A stretch of 64,000 bases of DNA from Protopterus annectens (Eukaryota; Chordata; Ceratodontiformes; Protopteridae), in contig NC_056750.1 in the NCBI RefSeq assembly GCF_019279795.1, positions 830,167,235 through 830,231,234 of the forward strand, read 5' to 3'. Made by a program: the position numbers and the translations under genes. Of the stretch, positions 1 through 10,378 are shown piece after piece; the stretch's first letter is position 1; every line of letters starts with the position of its first letter. The notes beneath the pieces were generated by a model that worked only from the letters and a program-made list of their open reading frames with translations, searched no databases and had not been told where the DNA came from.

Positions 1-411
1 ATTACAGCCTTATAGCTAATTTACCTGGCACACCTGTGGAGGAAATTTCTGTTAACACTACCTGACTGTTTCTACCCATATTCACATATTCAGTGTTACA
101 TATGTGCATTCATACTGTGTGTATGTGTGTGCTACTGCCATATTCTGCCTTGATTTCTATCGGTCACCCTGGTTGTTGGGAGCAGTGACCACTAGCTGTG
201 ACATCATGACACTTGAGGAACATTTCTTGGGGGAGACTACTCAGTTTATGTACTTATCTTGCTGTCATTTGCAGCCTTAGGGCTGGACAGTGGGTGTTGG
301 ACACAGTATAACTACAGCCTTTTTATAGCTACTTTATACCTTTTCTTACCTGGCAGACCTGTGGAGGAAATTTATGTTAATACTACCTGACTGTTTCTAC
401 ACATATTCACA
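1..411. repeat. Direct duplication, about 310-bp period
   Basis: Bases 1-90 and about 311-411 are near copies of each other. Both contain the run from 'acagcc' through 'acctgtggaggaaattt' to 'acctgactgtttctac' and 'catattcaca'. The second copy has a few insertions, for example in the TTTATA stretch. The 220 bp between them are unique. This looks like an old tandem duplication whose left copy may continue beyond the window. No coding potential is seen. Confidence 0.7.
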
Positions 412-1022
412 AAATCCTGGGTGAAATTATGCATACAACTTACTACCACTTCCGAGATTCTAACTGTGCCTGTTTGTGCAAAAAATACAATAAGTTTGTG
501 TTTCATCAGAATGAGCTATTGAGAAACTGCTGTCTCTTGTTTGACTGTTTTCTGTCTAATACTTTCTTGGTTGCACATTCTGAAGTTGTAATTCTGACAT
601 TCATGCATAGCACATATGTCTTGTGTGGCACATTGTAGAAAACACTGGTTAACACAACATTACTATTCAGATATCAGATCTTGGTGCATGCAACTTTTCA
701 TATAGTTAATCTCCTGTTTTATAACTCCACAATCTTTGTCAGACAAACCTTGATTGCTTAATGCTTTTAGAGCTATAGTTATTATGCATAAACTATACAC
801 AATTCGATTCACACAATACAAAGTAAACACAACCAGTCTGGGTTTTTGACTTTTTTGACAAGTACTTACACTCTTATTGATAAATAACCTGTATGTTACT
901 ATTACTCTCCTACTGGCTTGTTTATTTAGTACAAACCATACTCATTTTTAAATATTGCAAGGTGACATTCTACTTATTTTTATTTATTTGCCCTGAATAC
1001 TACAAGCTAGATTGTTACTCAC
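412..1022. other. AT-rich sequence without recognised gene
   Basis: This is AT-rich, intron-like or intergenic DNA. The short open frame at 429-638 on the plus strand (69 codons) has no recognisable domain. No RNA gene or long repeat was seen. Confidence 0.5.
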
Positions 1023-1091
1023 CAGCCTCGTGAAGCAGCCTTAGCAGCCTGCTGGTGTGGGCCTCCACCTTCACAGCCTTCACATCTGCAA
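1023..1091 (-). CDS. Candidate internal exon, unknown protein (downstream exon of a pair)
   Basis: This is a 69-nt minus-strand stretch. It is bounded upstream by an acceptor with a good pyrimidine tract (TTTTTTTCTTATTGCCTGTACAG, read in pieces at 1092-1114) and downstream by a consensus donor GTGAGT (complement of 1017-1022). Only the frame that begins with two bases completing a split codon encodes a helix-like run (ADVKAVKVEA, then HTSRLLRLLHEA). One alternative frame stops at once and the other is low complexity. The frame joins that of the exon at 1187-1331 without a stop. The Leu/Arg-rich end suggests an amphipathic helix. No family is recognised. Confidence 0.4.
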
Positions 1092-1186
1092 CTGTACAGG
1101 CAATAAGAAAAAAACATTTATGCATACCTATCCATAACATACACAGGCTGGACTTTGGAAAAACACTTATTGTTACTGATACTTAC

Positions 1187-1331
1187 ACACGCCTGGAGCA
1201 TTCCCCGCCCAGGCATCTTGGACCAACTGCCGGACCTGCTCACCAGTCTGAGGGATGCCAGTGGCACCGGTGAGATCATGAGTGAGACAGTACCAGCCTT
1301 CCACTTTGTATTGGGAGCCCTTGTACTGGTC
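1187..1331 (-). CDS. Candidate internal exon, unknown protein (upstream exon of a pair)
   Basis: On the minus strand, a 145-nt stretch is open in one frame (48 codons plus one base). It encodes a segment running DQYKGSQYKV ... EQVRQLVQDAWAGNAPGV. Its downstream edge is a strong splice donor, GTAAGTATC (complement of 1178-1186). The upstream edge sits just after an in-frame TAG that can serve as an AG acceptor, but the tract before it is poor, so that boundary is uncertain. The exon ends in phase 1, which is the phase the next candidate exon (1023-1091) needs. I do not recognise the protein. It lies on the same strand as, and downstream of, the Harbinger transposase relic at 3.2-4.35 kb, so it could belong to the accessory ORF of that element or to an unrelated gene. 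Confidence 0.4.
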
Positions 1332-1534
1332 CTACAGCAGTCTCATGTTGTGGTTTTTTACAAGGAGTCCAACCATGATCCTCGACGCCTGAATACCCCA
1401 GGGCTGGCCCAAAAGTGCACACCTTCACCATCACCAGCCATAGTGCCTACAGTGGGGAGCTACTATTGGTTATGAGCTGTATTCCCACCTACAAGGTTTA
1501 AATAGGGCTGATTTCCTGCCCTTTGGACAGTTTT

Positions 1535-1735
1535 GAATATGCTGAGCTAAGCTAAGCACCAGGCAAACCTGCTTAGCAAAGATAAGCATTGCTTAAAGGG
1601 GTAGATGCTAAGCACTGCTTACCAGTGCACAAATCTGTTTAGCTACGCTAATTCTTGCTTAGAATTTACATTTAAGCAGTGCTTATACCGCCTAAGCATA
1701 GCTGAGCACAAGTTAGCATTGTTCAGATTTCCTTT
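1535..1735. repeat. Cluster of GCTTAGC / GCTAAGC motifs
   Basis: About 200 bp contain a dozen or so near copies of a short motif in both orientations: GAGCTAAGCTAAGCAC, CTGCTTAGC, ATGCTAAGCACTGCTTA, TTGCTTAG, AAGCAGTGCTTA and CTAAGCATAGCTGAGCA. The arrangement is irregular, with no fixed period, and resembles subterminal motif clusters of DNA transposons. Function is not shown. Confidence 0.55.
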
Positions 1736-2026
1736 TACAGACTATCAGCATTGTGGGGTTGATTCCTCATAAATGACATATTATGATATGTATGTTTACC
1801 TTCCATAACATCCCCCTACATGTTTTCATTACATTACATTCGTTTGTAGCTATACTGTATGGGACACTTGCATTTATATGGGGGTTTCACATCTGTACTA
1901 CACTGACACCTCACATTTGGACCTGCTAAACTACACTGGTTAACAAATATATATTATTCACTACCTAATGATAACAAAATATGCTTTTAGTGCTGTTTTC
2001 ACAAGTAAAAATGAATAGACTGCATT

Positions 2027-2080
2027 GGGGCTTGAACTGTGCATGTCTGCATGCAAAGCAAAAGTTCGAGCCACTACACT
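2027..2080 (-). mobile_element. tRNA-derived SINE head (relic)
   Basis: Read on the minus strand, 2080-2062 is TAGTGTAGTGGCTCGAACT (box A-like). About 25 bases further on, 2039-2027 is CAGTTCAAGCCCC, a good match to the RNA polymerase III box B. Spacing is tRNA-like. The SINE body and tail could not be delimited. This is too degenerate to be a functional tRNA gene. Confidence 0.5.
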
Positions 2081-2403
2081 ATTTCATTTTAGGTCACTTT
2101 GGCTATATATTTCTATTTAGCTCATTGGGATGTGTAAGCTAGGCTGAGTATAGCTGCATATTGCACAAACCCACTCAGCTATGCGTAAACTTTTTGAAGA
2201 CTGAAAAAAAATAAACATGTAACATTACTCTTATAAACTGAGAAAGCTGCTAGTATGTATCAGTTTGTGTTAGAGGACATTTTATGAGTGAAAGGCCAAA
2301 CATATTAGGGAATAATCTGGATACTCTGTGAAAATCTGGACAGTTAAGTGCTATGTTGTGGGGGGCTGTGCTTATATGTACTGCAGGTCTGTTAGCTGCT
2401 GTG

Positions 2404-2481
2404 GAATTGCTGTACAGCAATTCTAGAGTGCAGGGGGCATGTATACTTTGTGAGCACTGCTCAGACATGCCCCCTGCACTC
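2404..2481. repeat. 20-bp palindrome plus 17-bp-arm hairpin
   Basis: Bases 2404-2423 form a perfect 20-bp palindrome (GAATTGCTGT followed by ACAGCAATTC). Immediately after it, arms 2426-2442 (GAGTGCAGGGGGCATGT) and 2465-2481 are perfect reverse complements around a 22-nt loop. No T-run follows, so this is not a bacterial-type terminator. It may be a transposon-derived hairpin. Confidence 0.7.
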
Positions 2482-3180
2482 GTTCTTGTTTCATGGCCAT
2501 CTAGTGTAGACAGCGGCATACCCTCATGAATATGCAGGGTGCGTTGCTGTCCTCGAAGGCCATGGAATACTCTGTGCAAGAATAACACTATTCTTGCATG
2601 GAGCTTGAATGTCTGATCAATTTTTTAGTGACTGTCCTGAGACTGCCTGGCATGCTGCTATACCATTGCTGAGTTTGTGTTACAGCAGTTTCAAGGGAAC
2701 ACTGCTGTGTTCAGGGTGGTGGAGTACCACCACTAGTTCTGCTGGTATACACAGTAGTCTGACTGTCATGTCACTCCACTGTCTAACACCTCCCTTGACA
2801 GATGTACCAATACTCTGTTGCAAAAGCTCTGCATGAGTATTCCATGCATGGGGCCTAGTGAATAATCCTGGAAACAAGGTAGTGGAATGGGTATCTGTAG
2901 ACCCCTGTGGATGGAATTTCTGTGCAAGTAGCCCATTGTATTTACTTACATACTGTACCAGAGCCATACATACAATGCCATGTCATTATATTCCTTACAA
3001 GTACTGTGGAGGATACAGACTTACCTTGCAAAAACAGTAGCTTACACACCCATAGATCAGGGCTGACTCTGTCTGATGCAAGCAGTTCACAGCCAATACT
3101 TGAGAAGGTACAAGATGTATGGGTTGCCTGCCATCATTTTTAATTTCTGTATGTGAGTAGGAGTAAGGTGTCAGTCCCTA
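2482..3180. other. Unassigned sequence upstream of the Harbinger relic
   Basis: Several overlapping frames of 60-112 codons exist on both strands here and just before (2250-2588 minus, 2609-2836 plus, 2680-2967 minus, 2907-3143 plus). None carries a recognisable domain and they contradict each other. The stretch may be part of the same decayed DNA transposon as 3180-4351, but nothing in it proves that. Confidence 0.4.
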
Positions 3181-4351
3181 GGGCCCTAGGTTGTCAGTGA
3201 ATGTGGTATGCGTTGCCTCATAGCCAATGCCAGGGCATACTGAACATGCCTACATCTGCCTACTAGGATATCAGCAAGGGGTTTATCCACCGAGTCCTCC
3301 TGTGACTGTGGTGACCTAGACACTAGTGGGGGCTGTGTATGCCTTCCCTTCACTGCTCCTGCTGCAGCTGTTTCCACAAGATCATGTTGTGTAGCATAGC
3401 ACGTACTGTGAATATATATGTGAACATGTGGCTGGAGAATACTGCAGGGCTCCCCCAGATATATCTATGCACCAGAACCATGACTTCAGCAGCCTAAACA
3501 CATGCTCAATTATGTTCCTAATTTGTGCATGTTCCTCATTATGGTGTTCTTCTGTGGGTGTGTGCATTTATGAATGGTGCCATTATCTACAGTTCCAGGG
3601 GATAGCCAGCATCCCCCAGTAAATGGCCATGTGGGATGTTCCCTGAGCAAACATCTGGTACAGCTGTGATGTTTGCCAGATATGGAAGTCATGATAACTG
3701 CCAGGGCTGCCAGCACACACATTCAGGATAATCCCTTGGGCATTGCAAGTGACCTGGCAGTTGATAGAGTGGTACCCCTTGTGGTTAACATAGATTCTAA
3801 CCTGCTAGGTGGAGCCTTGATGTGTATATGGGTGCAATTTATGGAACCCAGTGCCTCAGGGTAGTGTGCTACATGGGAGAGCTATTGCATATTGCTGGCC
3901 CTCATCTCAGATGAGAGGGAGAAAGCTATGTGCTCACTGGCATATTCTAGCATAGCATCCAGGAACTAGTGGAGTATCCTGGATGGAGATGCCTGTGAGA
4001 CTCTGTCATGTCTCCAGTTGGCCTATGAAAAGTACCTGTAGCTAGCATTCTAAGGGTTACAAATACCTTTGTTTTCATTGAGATGGGTACCCCTCTGTTG
4101 GCTTTGGCTTTGAGTTGAGGGTGGCAGAAATCAGTGAGCTCTTGTAATATGTCCTTGTCCACCGTGTAGCACTCTACAATCACCAGCTCATGTAGCTCCT
4201 GGAAGGTTACTCTGGGCCTGAGCCCACTTCTCCTTCTCAGCCTAGGCCTATTGTCAGCAGCACCAGCAGCATTGAATTCAGCCTCTATTACATGCAGCTG
4301 TTGTATAGCTGCAGCAGCACCTAGCATTATCTCATCAGTTAAAATTTCCAA
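3180..4351 (-). pseudogene. PIF/Harbinger (HARBI1-like) transposase, broken
   Basis: Read on the minus strand, pieces of a Harbinger DDE transposase appear in the expected order across several frames. At 4351-3950 lies an N-terminal region with LRPRVTFQELHE ... LQELTDF and KVFVTLRMLATGTF, typical of the helical region before the catalytic core. Near 3870-3810 is HYPEALGSINCTHIHIK, the block holding the first catalytic Asp, here changed to Asn. Near 3780-3660 is YHSINCQV ... GIILNVCAGSPGSYHDF (second Asp block). At about 3540-3400 is the C-terminal block HVFRLLKSWFWCIDISGGAL followed by QYSP. Frameshifts lie between blocks, and stops occur (one after the block ending near 3600). The enzyme is nuclear and cuts and pastes its own element. 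Usual length is about 350 residues, so most of the protein is represented but inactive. Terminal inverted repeats were not identified. Confidence 0.8.
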
Positions 4352-6767
4352 GTCACTGCTCCAGTGCTTCAGAGTACTGAGGGAAAAACAGATTCTTGGG
4401 TGTATGCATACTTTATACAGGTCTGCTGTAGGTCCACCATGTGTGATTGGCTACTTATTATGCATTTTACCTGCCTAAATTGCAATTAACATCATTTAAT
4501 GGCCCTATTTTGGTGTGCGGTTTGCCTCTGAGTGCCACATCGTTCAGCATAGCTTATTCACTCCCAAAGAATCATCACTGTCCCATGAAAAGTGTGCTAT
4601 GTGTACACGTTAAGCTTCATGTGAACACATTCACCTATGTGGTGCACCATGCAAATATGTGCACTGCGTCTTAAACAATTCCTAAAAGTAATGGGACACA
4701 CCCCCTGTTGGCATCCACATCCAGTGGATCCACATACACAGAAGGGATCTGAGGACATGGTTTCTTTTTCTATCGATTCTGCAAATTCACCTCATTTGCA
4801 TACATATCTGTGCTGACAGCCTGGTAACTACAAGGTTTGTAACCATATGACCTAGGGAACAGCACCAATGCACCATTTTACAGACCCAACACAATGTCCT
4901 ATAATACATTTCTGACAAGTATTATAACATACTTTTTGGTCCTTTACTTTTTTTATTTTTCAATTAGGCATGTTTTTGCACTGCAGTGCACAGAGCAAAC
5001 ATGGCAAAATCATTAAAAAATATATTTTTACATATTCTTCCCTTGCATTTTCAGACATCAACAATGCATTTTCACACACCACTGTATGTGATCTAACCAT
5101 TTAAGAGGAGTTATGTCCATATTTGTGGACTTTTATATCTCCTTTTCTCTGTAGACACTCCTATCCATGTAAAATGTCCATGTACACTATGGACAAGGAC
5201 ACAGGCTCTACAAGGATGCCTTTATGCTTGCTGGATCACTCCACCTGGGTCATTTGCATAAAAGTCACCTGCTTATGAGGTAATTTGCATTACACGGAAC
5301 TTTCCCTATTTGTCCATACTTGCACGTTGCTAAGTGGCACTTACTGAATCTAAAATATTTCATGCTCATGTACGTGCCATGGCACGATAAATACACAAAA
5401 AAAATGTATAGGTTTTATTGAATTCCCCGTCTTGTTTACTCTGATGGAGGTTAAATAACATAGATATATAAAATGACATAGACTATTACCTTAGTCCAAT
5501 AATTGCCCTTAAATCAACCTCCTCATCAATCTTTTGTTTTGTTTTCTATTTTCATCTATACCTTTCTGTTTGTTATAAACTAAACCACAAACTTAACCTC
5601 CTCTTCCATCTTATCCCTTCATCTGGCCTTTCCAAGACTACCATTACTTGAACATGCTTTGCCTTTTGTCCCCATTTCCTTCCAAACTTCTTTTCATGTC
5701 TCCTCATCAGTATCTGTAACTAAAGCTTTTAGTCATTTCATAAGGTTACTTTTAGTCATTTCATAAGGGTAGCTTGGCACGCTCCCACCAACTCATTTTC
5801 TTCCCACCCCTTTCTTGATCCATGCAGCAGTGATTTGCAGTTCCACCCTTCCATCCATCTACCAATCTTCTTGTCCATAAAGGCAGGGACACTATTATTT
5901 TCTCTCTCCACATCATGAAGTTCCCACCGTCGACCTGTCACCCTGTTCTAAAACAAGCACGTTGGCACAGAACCACAACATTTAATGGTCGTCTGCTTCT
6001 GATTCCCTCAGGTGCAATGCATTTCAAGAATTCATCATTTTGGTGTTTGTGTAGCAGCTGTGAAGCAAATGTCTACTATGCTGAATTTTTTACTTACCCT
6101 CTAGGTCTAGTTCTCAATCTTATTATCATTCTGAATCTTACTTATAGCATGTCTTGACTGCATCATATCTTACATTCTTATACAAGCTATCACATAATCA
6201 CCTCATAGCTTCTGCCACTTCCTTGTTTTCTGAGTTTCTGTATATTATCCCAGTCTGACTGCTGTAGATTCCATACTGCCATGCTTATCCACCTTTTCAA
6301 TGTTCACTGATTTATTATCTAGGTGTATTTTATGTGTTATATGATATGTCATCATCCTATACATTAACCAGTCTTCCTCCTAAGGCCATACCTTGACTTA
6401 AATTCCTAAACACTGAAAATACTCCCTGACTAGCCTCCTATCACATTTCTCAATTATTTCAAATCTCAGTTGTTATAGTCCATAAGAAATTCTTCTAAAG
6501 CCTGTCTTCCCTTGTTTTTCACTGCCAAAAACATTTTCTGTCTCCTATTCAAATGCACATTTAAGGTTCCTCCCAGCTGTTTCCTTATTTCATTTTTAGA
6601 ATCTTTTTCAAAACATCCAACATCCTATTTCATTTCCTTTATCACTTATATTTTTCCCAGCTTTGTTATTTGTTCTCACTTAGTCCTTGAGCAAAGTTGA
6701 GTGCAATTGCATAGTGTCTAAAATGTCATATATCTCAGCTACCTTAGCTTCCAGTTTCTTCTCACAT
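4352..6767. other. AT-rich intergenic or intronic sequence
   Basis: No gene is recognised. The plus-strand frames at 4447-4674, 5915-6157 and 6512-6700 and the minus-strand frame at 5756-5941 are short and have no domain. Base 6768 begins a 15-base A run that abuts the 3' end of the first LINE copy. Confidence 0.4.
5726..5768. repeat. Two-copy 23-bp direct repeat
   Basis: CTTTTAGTCATTTCATAAGG occurs at 5726 and again at 5749, an immediate tandem duplication with 23-bp offset. Confidence 0.8.
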
Positions 6768-7059
6768 AAAAAAAAAAAAAAACGCTTATAGGTTCATAGG
6801 TTCATACTAGGCTATCTGCCCTAGGGCATTTATAAGCCTAGCCAGAGTGTGTATGGCTTTCGCCACCTATTTTAAATTAATTTTGCTGTGCCCTTTTTCG
6901 AGGTTAGTATACTGTGCCTCTGTCTAACAGTGACATAGAAGTGATACCCGGGGTAAACCTACGATCCCCCATCCACTCATCAAGATTCCTCTTGAAGAGA
7001 GTCAATGAGGGACTCTGCCTAACCTGGACTGGGATTTTATTCCAGAGTGAAGGGAGCCT

Positions 7060-8480
7060 CTAGGTTATGAATCTGTCCCTCCAGCATGTCCTATTTATTT
7101 CAGTGCTGAGGTTCAAGTCTCTCGAGCAGGTAGCTCGATGGGATTTTGATTTTCTGAGGTGCAGCATGTCCATTAATTCCGGGTTGGACATGGCTTTATA
7201 CGTCAGGCACAGATCGCCTCTGAGCAGGCGGTATACCACTGAGTAGAGCTGGAGTTTCTTTAACCGGGCAGCATATGGCATCTGTTTGAGCCCTTTGATC
7301 CTCTTGGTGAGGTACTTCTGGGGTCTTTCCAGTTGCTGCAGGTGTCTGGTAAGGTACATCCCAAAAGGGGCATTGTACTCAATTATGGGCCTGTTGAGGG
7401 ATGAGTAAAGAGGCACGATGACCTCCCCTGATCTAGATGTGAATCCCTTCATGATTAGGTGGGCTATATAAAATGTTTTTCTAACCACTTTGGCCACGTG
7501 GTTGTCAAATGAGAGACTGCTATCAACTTGGGTCCCTAGGTCCCTAATTACTTCTTCTGTACTTAATGGATTACCACCTATGTGGTAATTTGTGGGCACT
7601 TTGTTTTTGCCAAAGGGGATGACTATACACTTTTTGGCATTTAGTTTGAGGCCATGGCTCTGGCACCAGTTGCCTGTTTCTATGAGGCCCTTTTGGAGAA
7701 TGCTTGTGTCGGCTGGAGAGTCAATTATAGCGCCCAGTTTGCAGTCATCTGTGAACTTGGTCAGCCACAGTCCTTCCGTGTTGGCCTGTACCTCCGAGAA
7801 ATATATACCGAACAGGAAACGTCCCAGGACTGAGCCTTGTGGGATGCCACTTGTAACTGGTTTGGTGTCTGACATGGCTCCAGCAATTCTAACCATGTGG
7901 GTTCTGTCCTTGAGCCAGTTTGCAACCCATCTAGTGACATAGGGGTTTATATTTAAGCTGGTGAGCTTATCTATAATGCCTGAGTGGGGTATTGCATCGA
8001 AGGCTTTTGCGAGGTCCAGGTAGGCTGTGTGGACCACCTTCCCCTCTTCAATGGCCTTGGTGACTGTTTCAAAGAAATCGACCAGGTTTAAGAGGCAGGA
8101 TCTGCCCTTAACAAAGCTGAACTGGGTAGGATCCAGTGTCTGTAGGTCCCCAATATCTTTTTTTATGAGGTCCATGATGATCCTTTCCATAGCTTTGCAG
8201 ACCAAGCTAGTCAGGCTTATGGGGCGATAGTTTCCAGGATCCGTTGAGGCACCACCATTGTGGAGAGGGACCACTGTTGCTGTACGCCACTCTTTGGGTA
8301 CATATCTTGTGGTAAGGCTGAGATTGAACAGTAGTTTTATGTTTGGGTTTAGCTCTTCTTGGAGTTCATGTAGGACGCAGCCCGGGACACTGTCTGGTCC
8401 CATTGATGCTGTGTTTTTTGATTTGGAGAGGGCGGCTCTTACCTGAGCATCTGAGATGTCAGGGGGGCAGCACTCTGCTG
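7060..8480 (-). pseudogene. LINE copy 1 reverse transcriptase domain
   Basis: A 447-codon open frame (8403-7060) with the preceding bases encodes most of a non-LTR reverse transcriptase. Visible blocks are NYRPISLTSLVCKAMERII, motif A AYLDLAKAFDAIPHS (catalytic Asp about residue 130), motif B GIPQGSVLG followed by RFLFGIYF, the catalytic box KFTDDCKLG (FTDD at about 217-220, with Thr where FADD is usual) and the thumb region VIRDLGTQVDSSLSF. The C-terminal part ends RDLNLSTEINRTCWRDRF. The Met at 8403 is internal to the domain, not a true start. It would have copied LINE RNA at a nicked target. The domain is nearly intact, but its fusion to the endonuclease is broken by frameshifts, so this copy cannot move. 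Confidence 0.9.
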
Positions 8481-8587
8481 GGATAGATATTTGCCCTTTT
8501 GGTGGGGAGGGGGGGGGAGAAGTTTGCGCTGAACCTGTCAGCTAGGATGTTGGCAATGTCTGTGGGTTCGGTGTATTTTTTGTCATT

Positions 8588-9470
8588 TTAGACTAATTCT
8601 GAGCATATCTGTGAATTCCCATCCAGGTTCCTAACATAACTAAAGAAAGCCTTGTGATTATCCTTAGTGTCCTGTGCAATTTTTCTCTTGAAGCTGGCCT
8701 TAGACGATTTTATGAGTGCCCGTAGTTTTTTGCTAACACTGATCAGAGATGCCTTCCCTTTTTGGGATTTTGCTCTATCATGTAGTAGCTTCCTCCTTCT
8801 ATTGTATAGTTTGTTTATGGCTGGGGTCCACCAGACAGGACATCTGCCTTTGGAGGATTGGGTCTTGGTTTTATTTGGGATTGCATGATCCATGCATTCC
8901 TGAAGGTGTTCATAGAATGTGTTTATAAAGGATTCTGCGGTCTGGGCCGTATTTTCCACAGGCTTTGAAGGATTCCACCTCGGTTTTGAGGAGTTTGAAA
9001 TTTGCTTTAGAGAAGTTTTTCACTGTGGTTTTCTGGGCAGGGGGTGGGGTCGGGATGTGAATATCCAGTGAGATTAGTTTATGGTCTGATCTTACCAGTG
9101 AGGGATACACTTCTGGTCTGGAGCATAGAGACCCCATGTTGGTGATGATCAGGTCCAGTATGTTTTCCCCTCTTGTGGGAGTGGTAACACGTTGTTCCAT
9201 AGCATTTGAGTTTATAAATTCTAGGAACCTTTGAGCTAGGGTGTTGGAGCTAGAGTAATGCTCCCAGTCTATGTTTGGGTAGTTGAAGTTGCCCAATATA
9301 ATGGTGTTTGGAGAGACCTTCATATTTTCCAGTGTTCTCAGGAAGGCTGAGTGGGGTTCCTGGGTTTGGGAGGGTGGTCTGTAGCAGGCTATAAATTGGA
9401 AGGCAGTTTTACCCACTGTTAGTTGCACATAGATAGTCTCTGATGCTTCATGCTGTGCCACCAACCTGGA
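8588..9470 (-). pseudogene. LINE copy 1 endonuclease C-terminal part and linker
   Basis: The frame 9464-8910 encodes the later half of an APE-type endonuclease: FIACYRPPSQTQEP, LGNFNYPNIDW (the family's GDFN is here GNFN, a catalytic Asp change), and SDHKLISLDI with the conserved Asp-His near the end. The frame then shifts near 8950, and 8959-8588 encodes the basic linker before the reverse transcriptase (CPVWWTPAINKLYNRRRKLL, then a Lys-rich helix). The first half of the endonuclease is missing because of 5' truncation. Confidence 0.85.
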
Positions 9471-9760
9471 GGTGTGGGTATCTTATTCAGCCTGCTTGCC
9501 TCCTCTAAATAAATTAAGATAAGTTTGGATTTCCAAAATCCATTCAGCTTACGATGTTGTCCTTATATGTCTCAAATAGACTTGAGTGATATATTACCAG
9601 GGGCAGTGTTAACATCTATAAACATCTATACCCTGCTGCTTTTTAGGGGTGAATTATGAATGCAGTAGTCCCCCAAACCTTTGAACATGCGTAGTATTCC
9701 TGGCACTAAGTTATTACTCTTCTTTTATACCCAGCATCAGGACATAGAATATGAAATTAT

Positions 9761-10378
9761 GGGTCTATATTAGATCAGCGAACGCTTAAAAAAGTGAACG
9801 CTGATTAATCGACCTTATGTAAGCAAAAGCTTACAATCTCGAACTGTCAGATCAGCGATTTTTTTTCCTAGAGAAAAAATCGCTAATCCAAAACACATAC
9901 AAACACAAGCACACCAAAGAAACAGAAATCCACACACATACACCTAAAATCTGACACCTAACCCTGCATTAAACTATGCACACACCACTAACTATCCACT
10001 TACCTTAACCCAAACCCTAACCCTAAGGTCCGTCACTATCGCACACTCACCTCACCTGCTCCCTAACTCTAACTCACCTAAATCCACCATAACCCTCATG
10101 TCCACACAGTCGCACACATACCTAACCTGAGCCCTAACCCTAACTCACCTAACCCACCCTAACACTCATATCCACACAATCGCACACTTACCTGAATCCG
10201 ACCCGTAACTTTCCACCACAGCACTGAAAATACCAAAGCAACAGAAACGGACAACTGAATTCTTTCCCTAGGAAAAACATTTGAATTTCTGTTGCTTTGG
10301 TATTTCTAACTTTCGTTAAAATAAGGTCGATCAATCAGCGTTCGCTTGTTTAAACATTTACTGATCTAATATAGACCT
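9761..10378. mobile_element. Non-autonomous DNA transposon (MITE), copy A
   Basis: The 618-bp element starts GGGTCTATATTAGATCAG and ends with the near reverse complement (CTGATCTAATATAGACCT). The terminal inverted repeats extend imperfectly for about 55 bp and include AACGCTGATT(A/G)ATCGACCTTA. Flanking octamers GAAATTAT and GAAATTCC match at 6 of 8 positions, consistent with an 8-bp target duplication of the hAT type. The interior is C-rich on the plus strand, with CCCTAACCCTAA-like runs and no coding capacity. Hairpins around TTTTTTTTCCTAGAGAAAAAA lie just inside the left repeat. Its sister copy is at 19712-20243. Confidence 0.8.

Larger units (their letters stand above)
6784..9476 (-). mobile_element. 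CR1-type LINE, copy 1 (5'-truncated)
   Basis: This is a non-LTR retrotransposon on the minus strand. Its 3' end (low coordinates) shows repeated CCTATGAA octamers on the minus strand (6784-6801), like the short tandem octamers that end CR1 elements. Upstream of it come about 280 bp of 3' untranslated sequence, the reverse transcriptase (about 8480-7060) and the endonuclease (about 9470-8910). Similarity to the more complete copy at 26.5-30 kb stops near 9476 inside the endonuclease, so the insertion is 5'-truncated. Frame changes near 8950 and within the G run around 8508-8516 make it inactive. Confidence 0.85.

Noticed and set aside
2428..2479. Rho-independent terminator
   Set aside because: The hairpin is strong, but no T tract follows and the context is eukaryotic.
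6768..6782. Poly-A tail of the adjacent LINE
   Set aside because: The LINE reads on the minus strand, so its tail would appear as T on the plus strand. Its 3' end is the octamer repeat.
7592..8446. Plus-strand frames at 7592-7942, 8027-8230 and 8258-8446
   Set aside because: They lie opposite the LINE reverse transcriptase and have no domain of their own. The same applies to plus-strand frames opposite copies 2 and 3.
9961..10160. Chromosome-end telomere sequence
   Set aside because: The CCCTAA words are few, interrupted and lie inside a MITE present twice.
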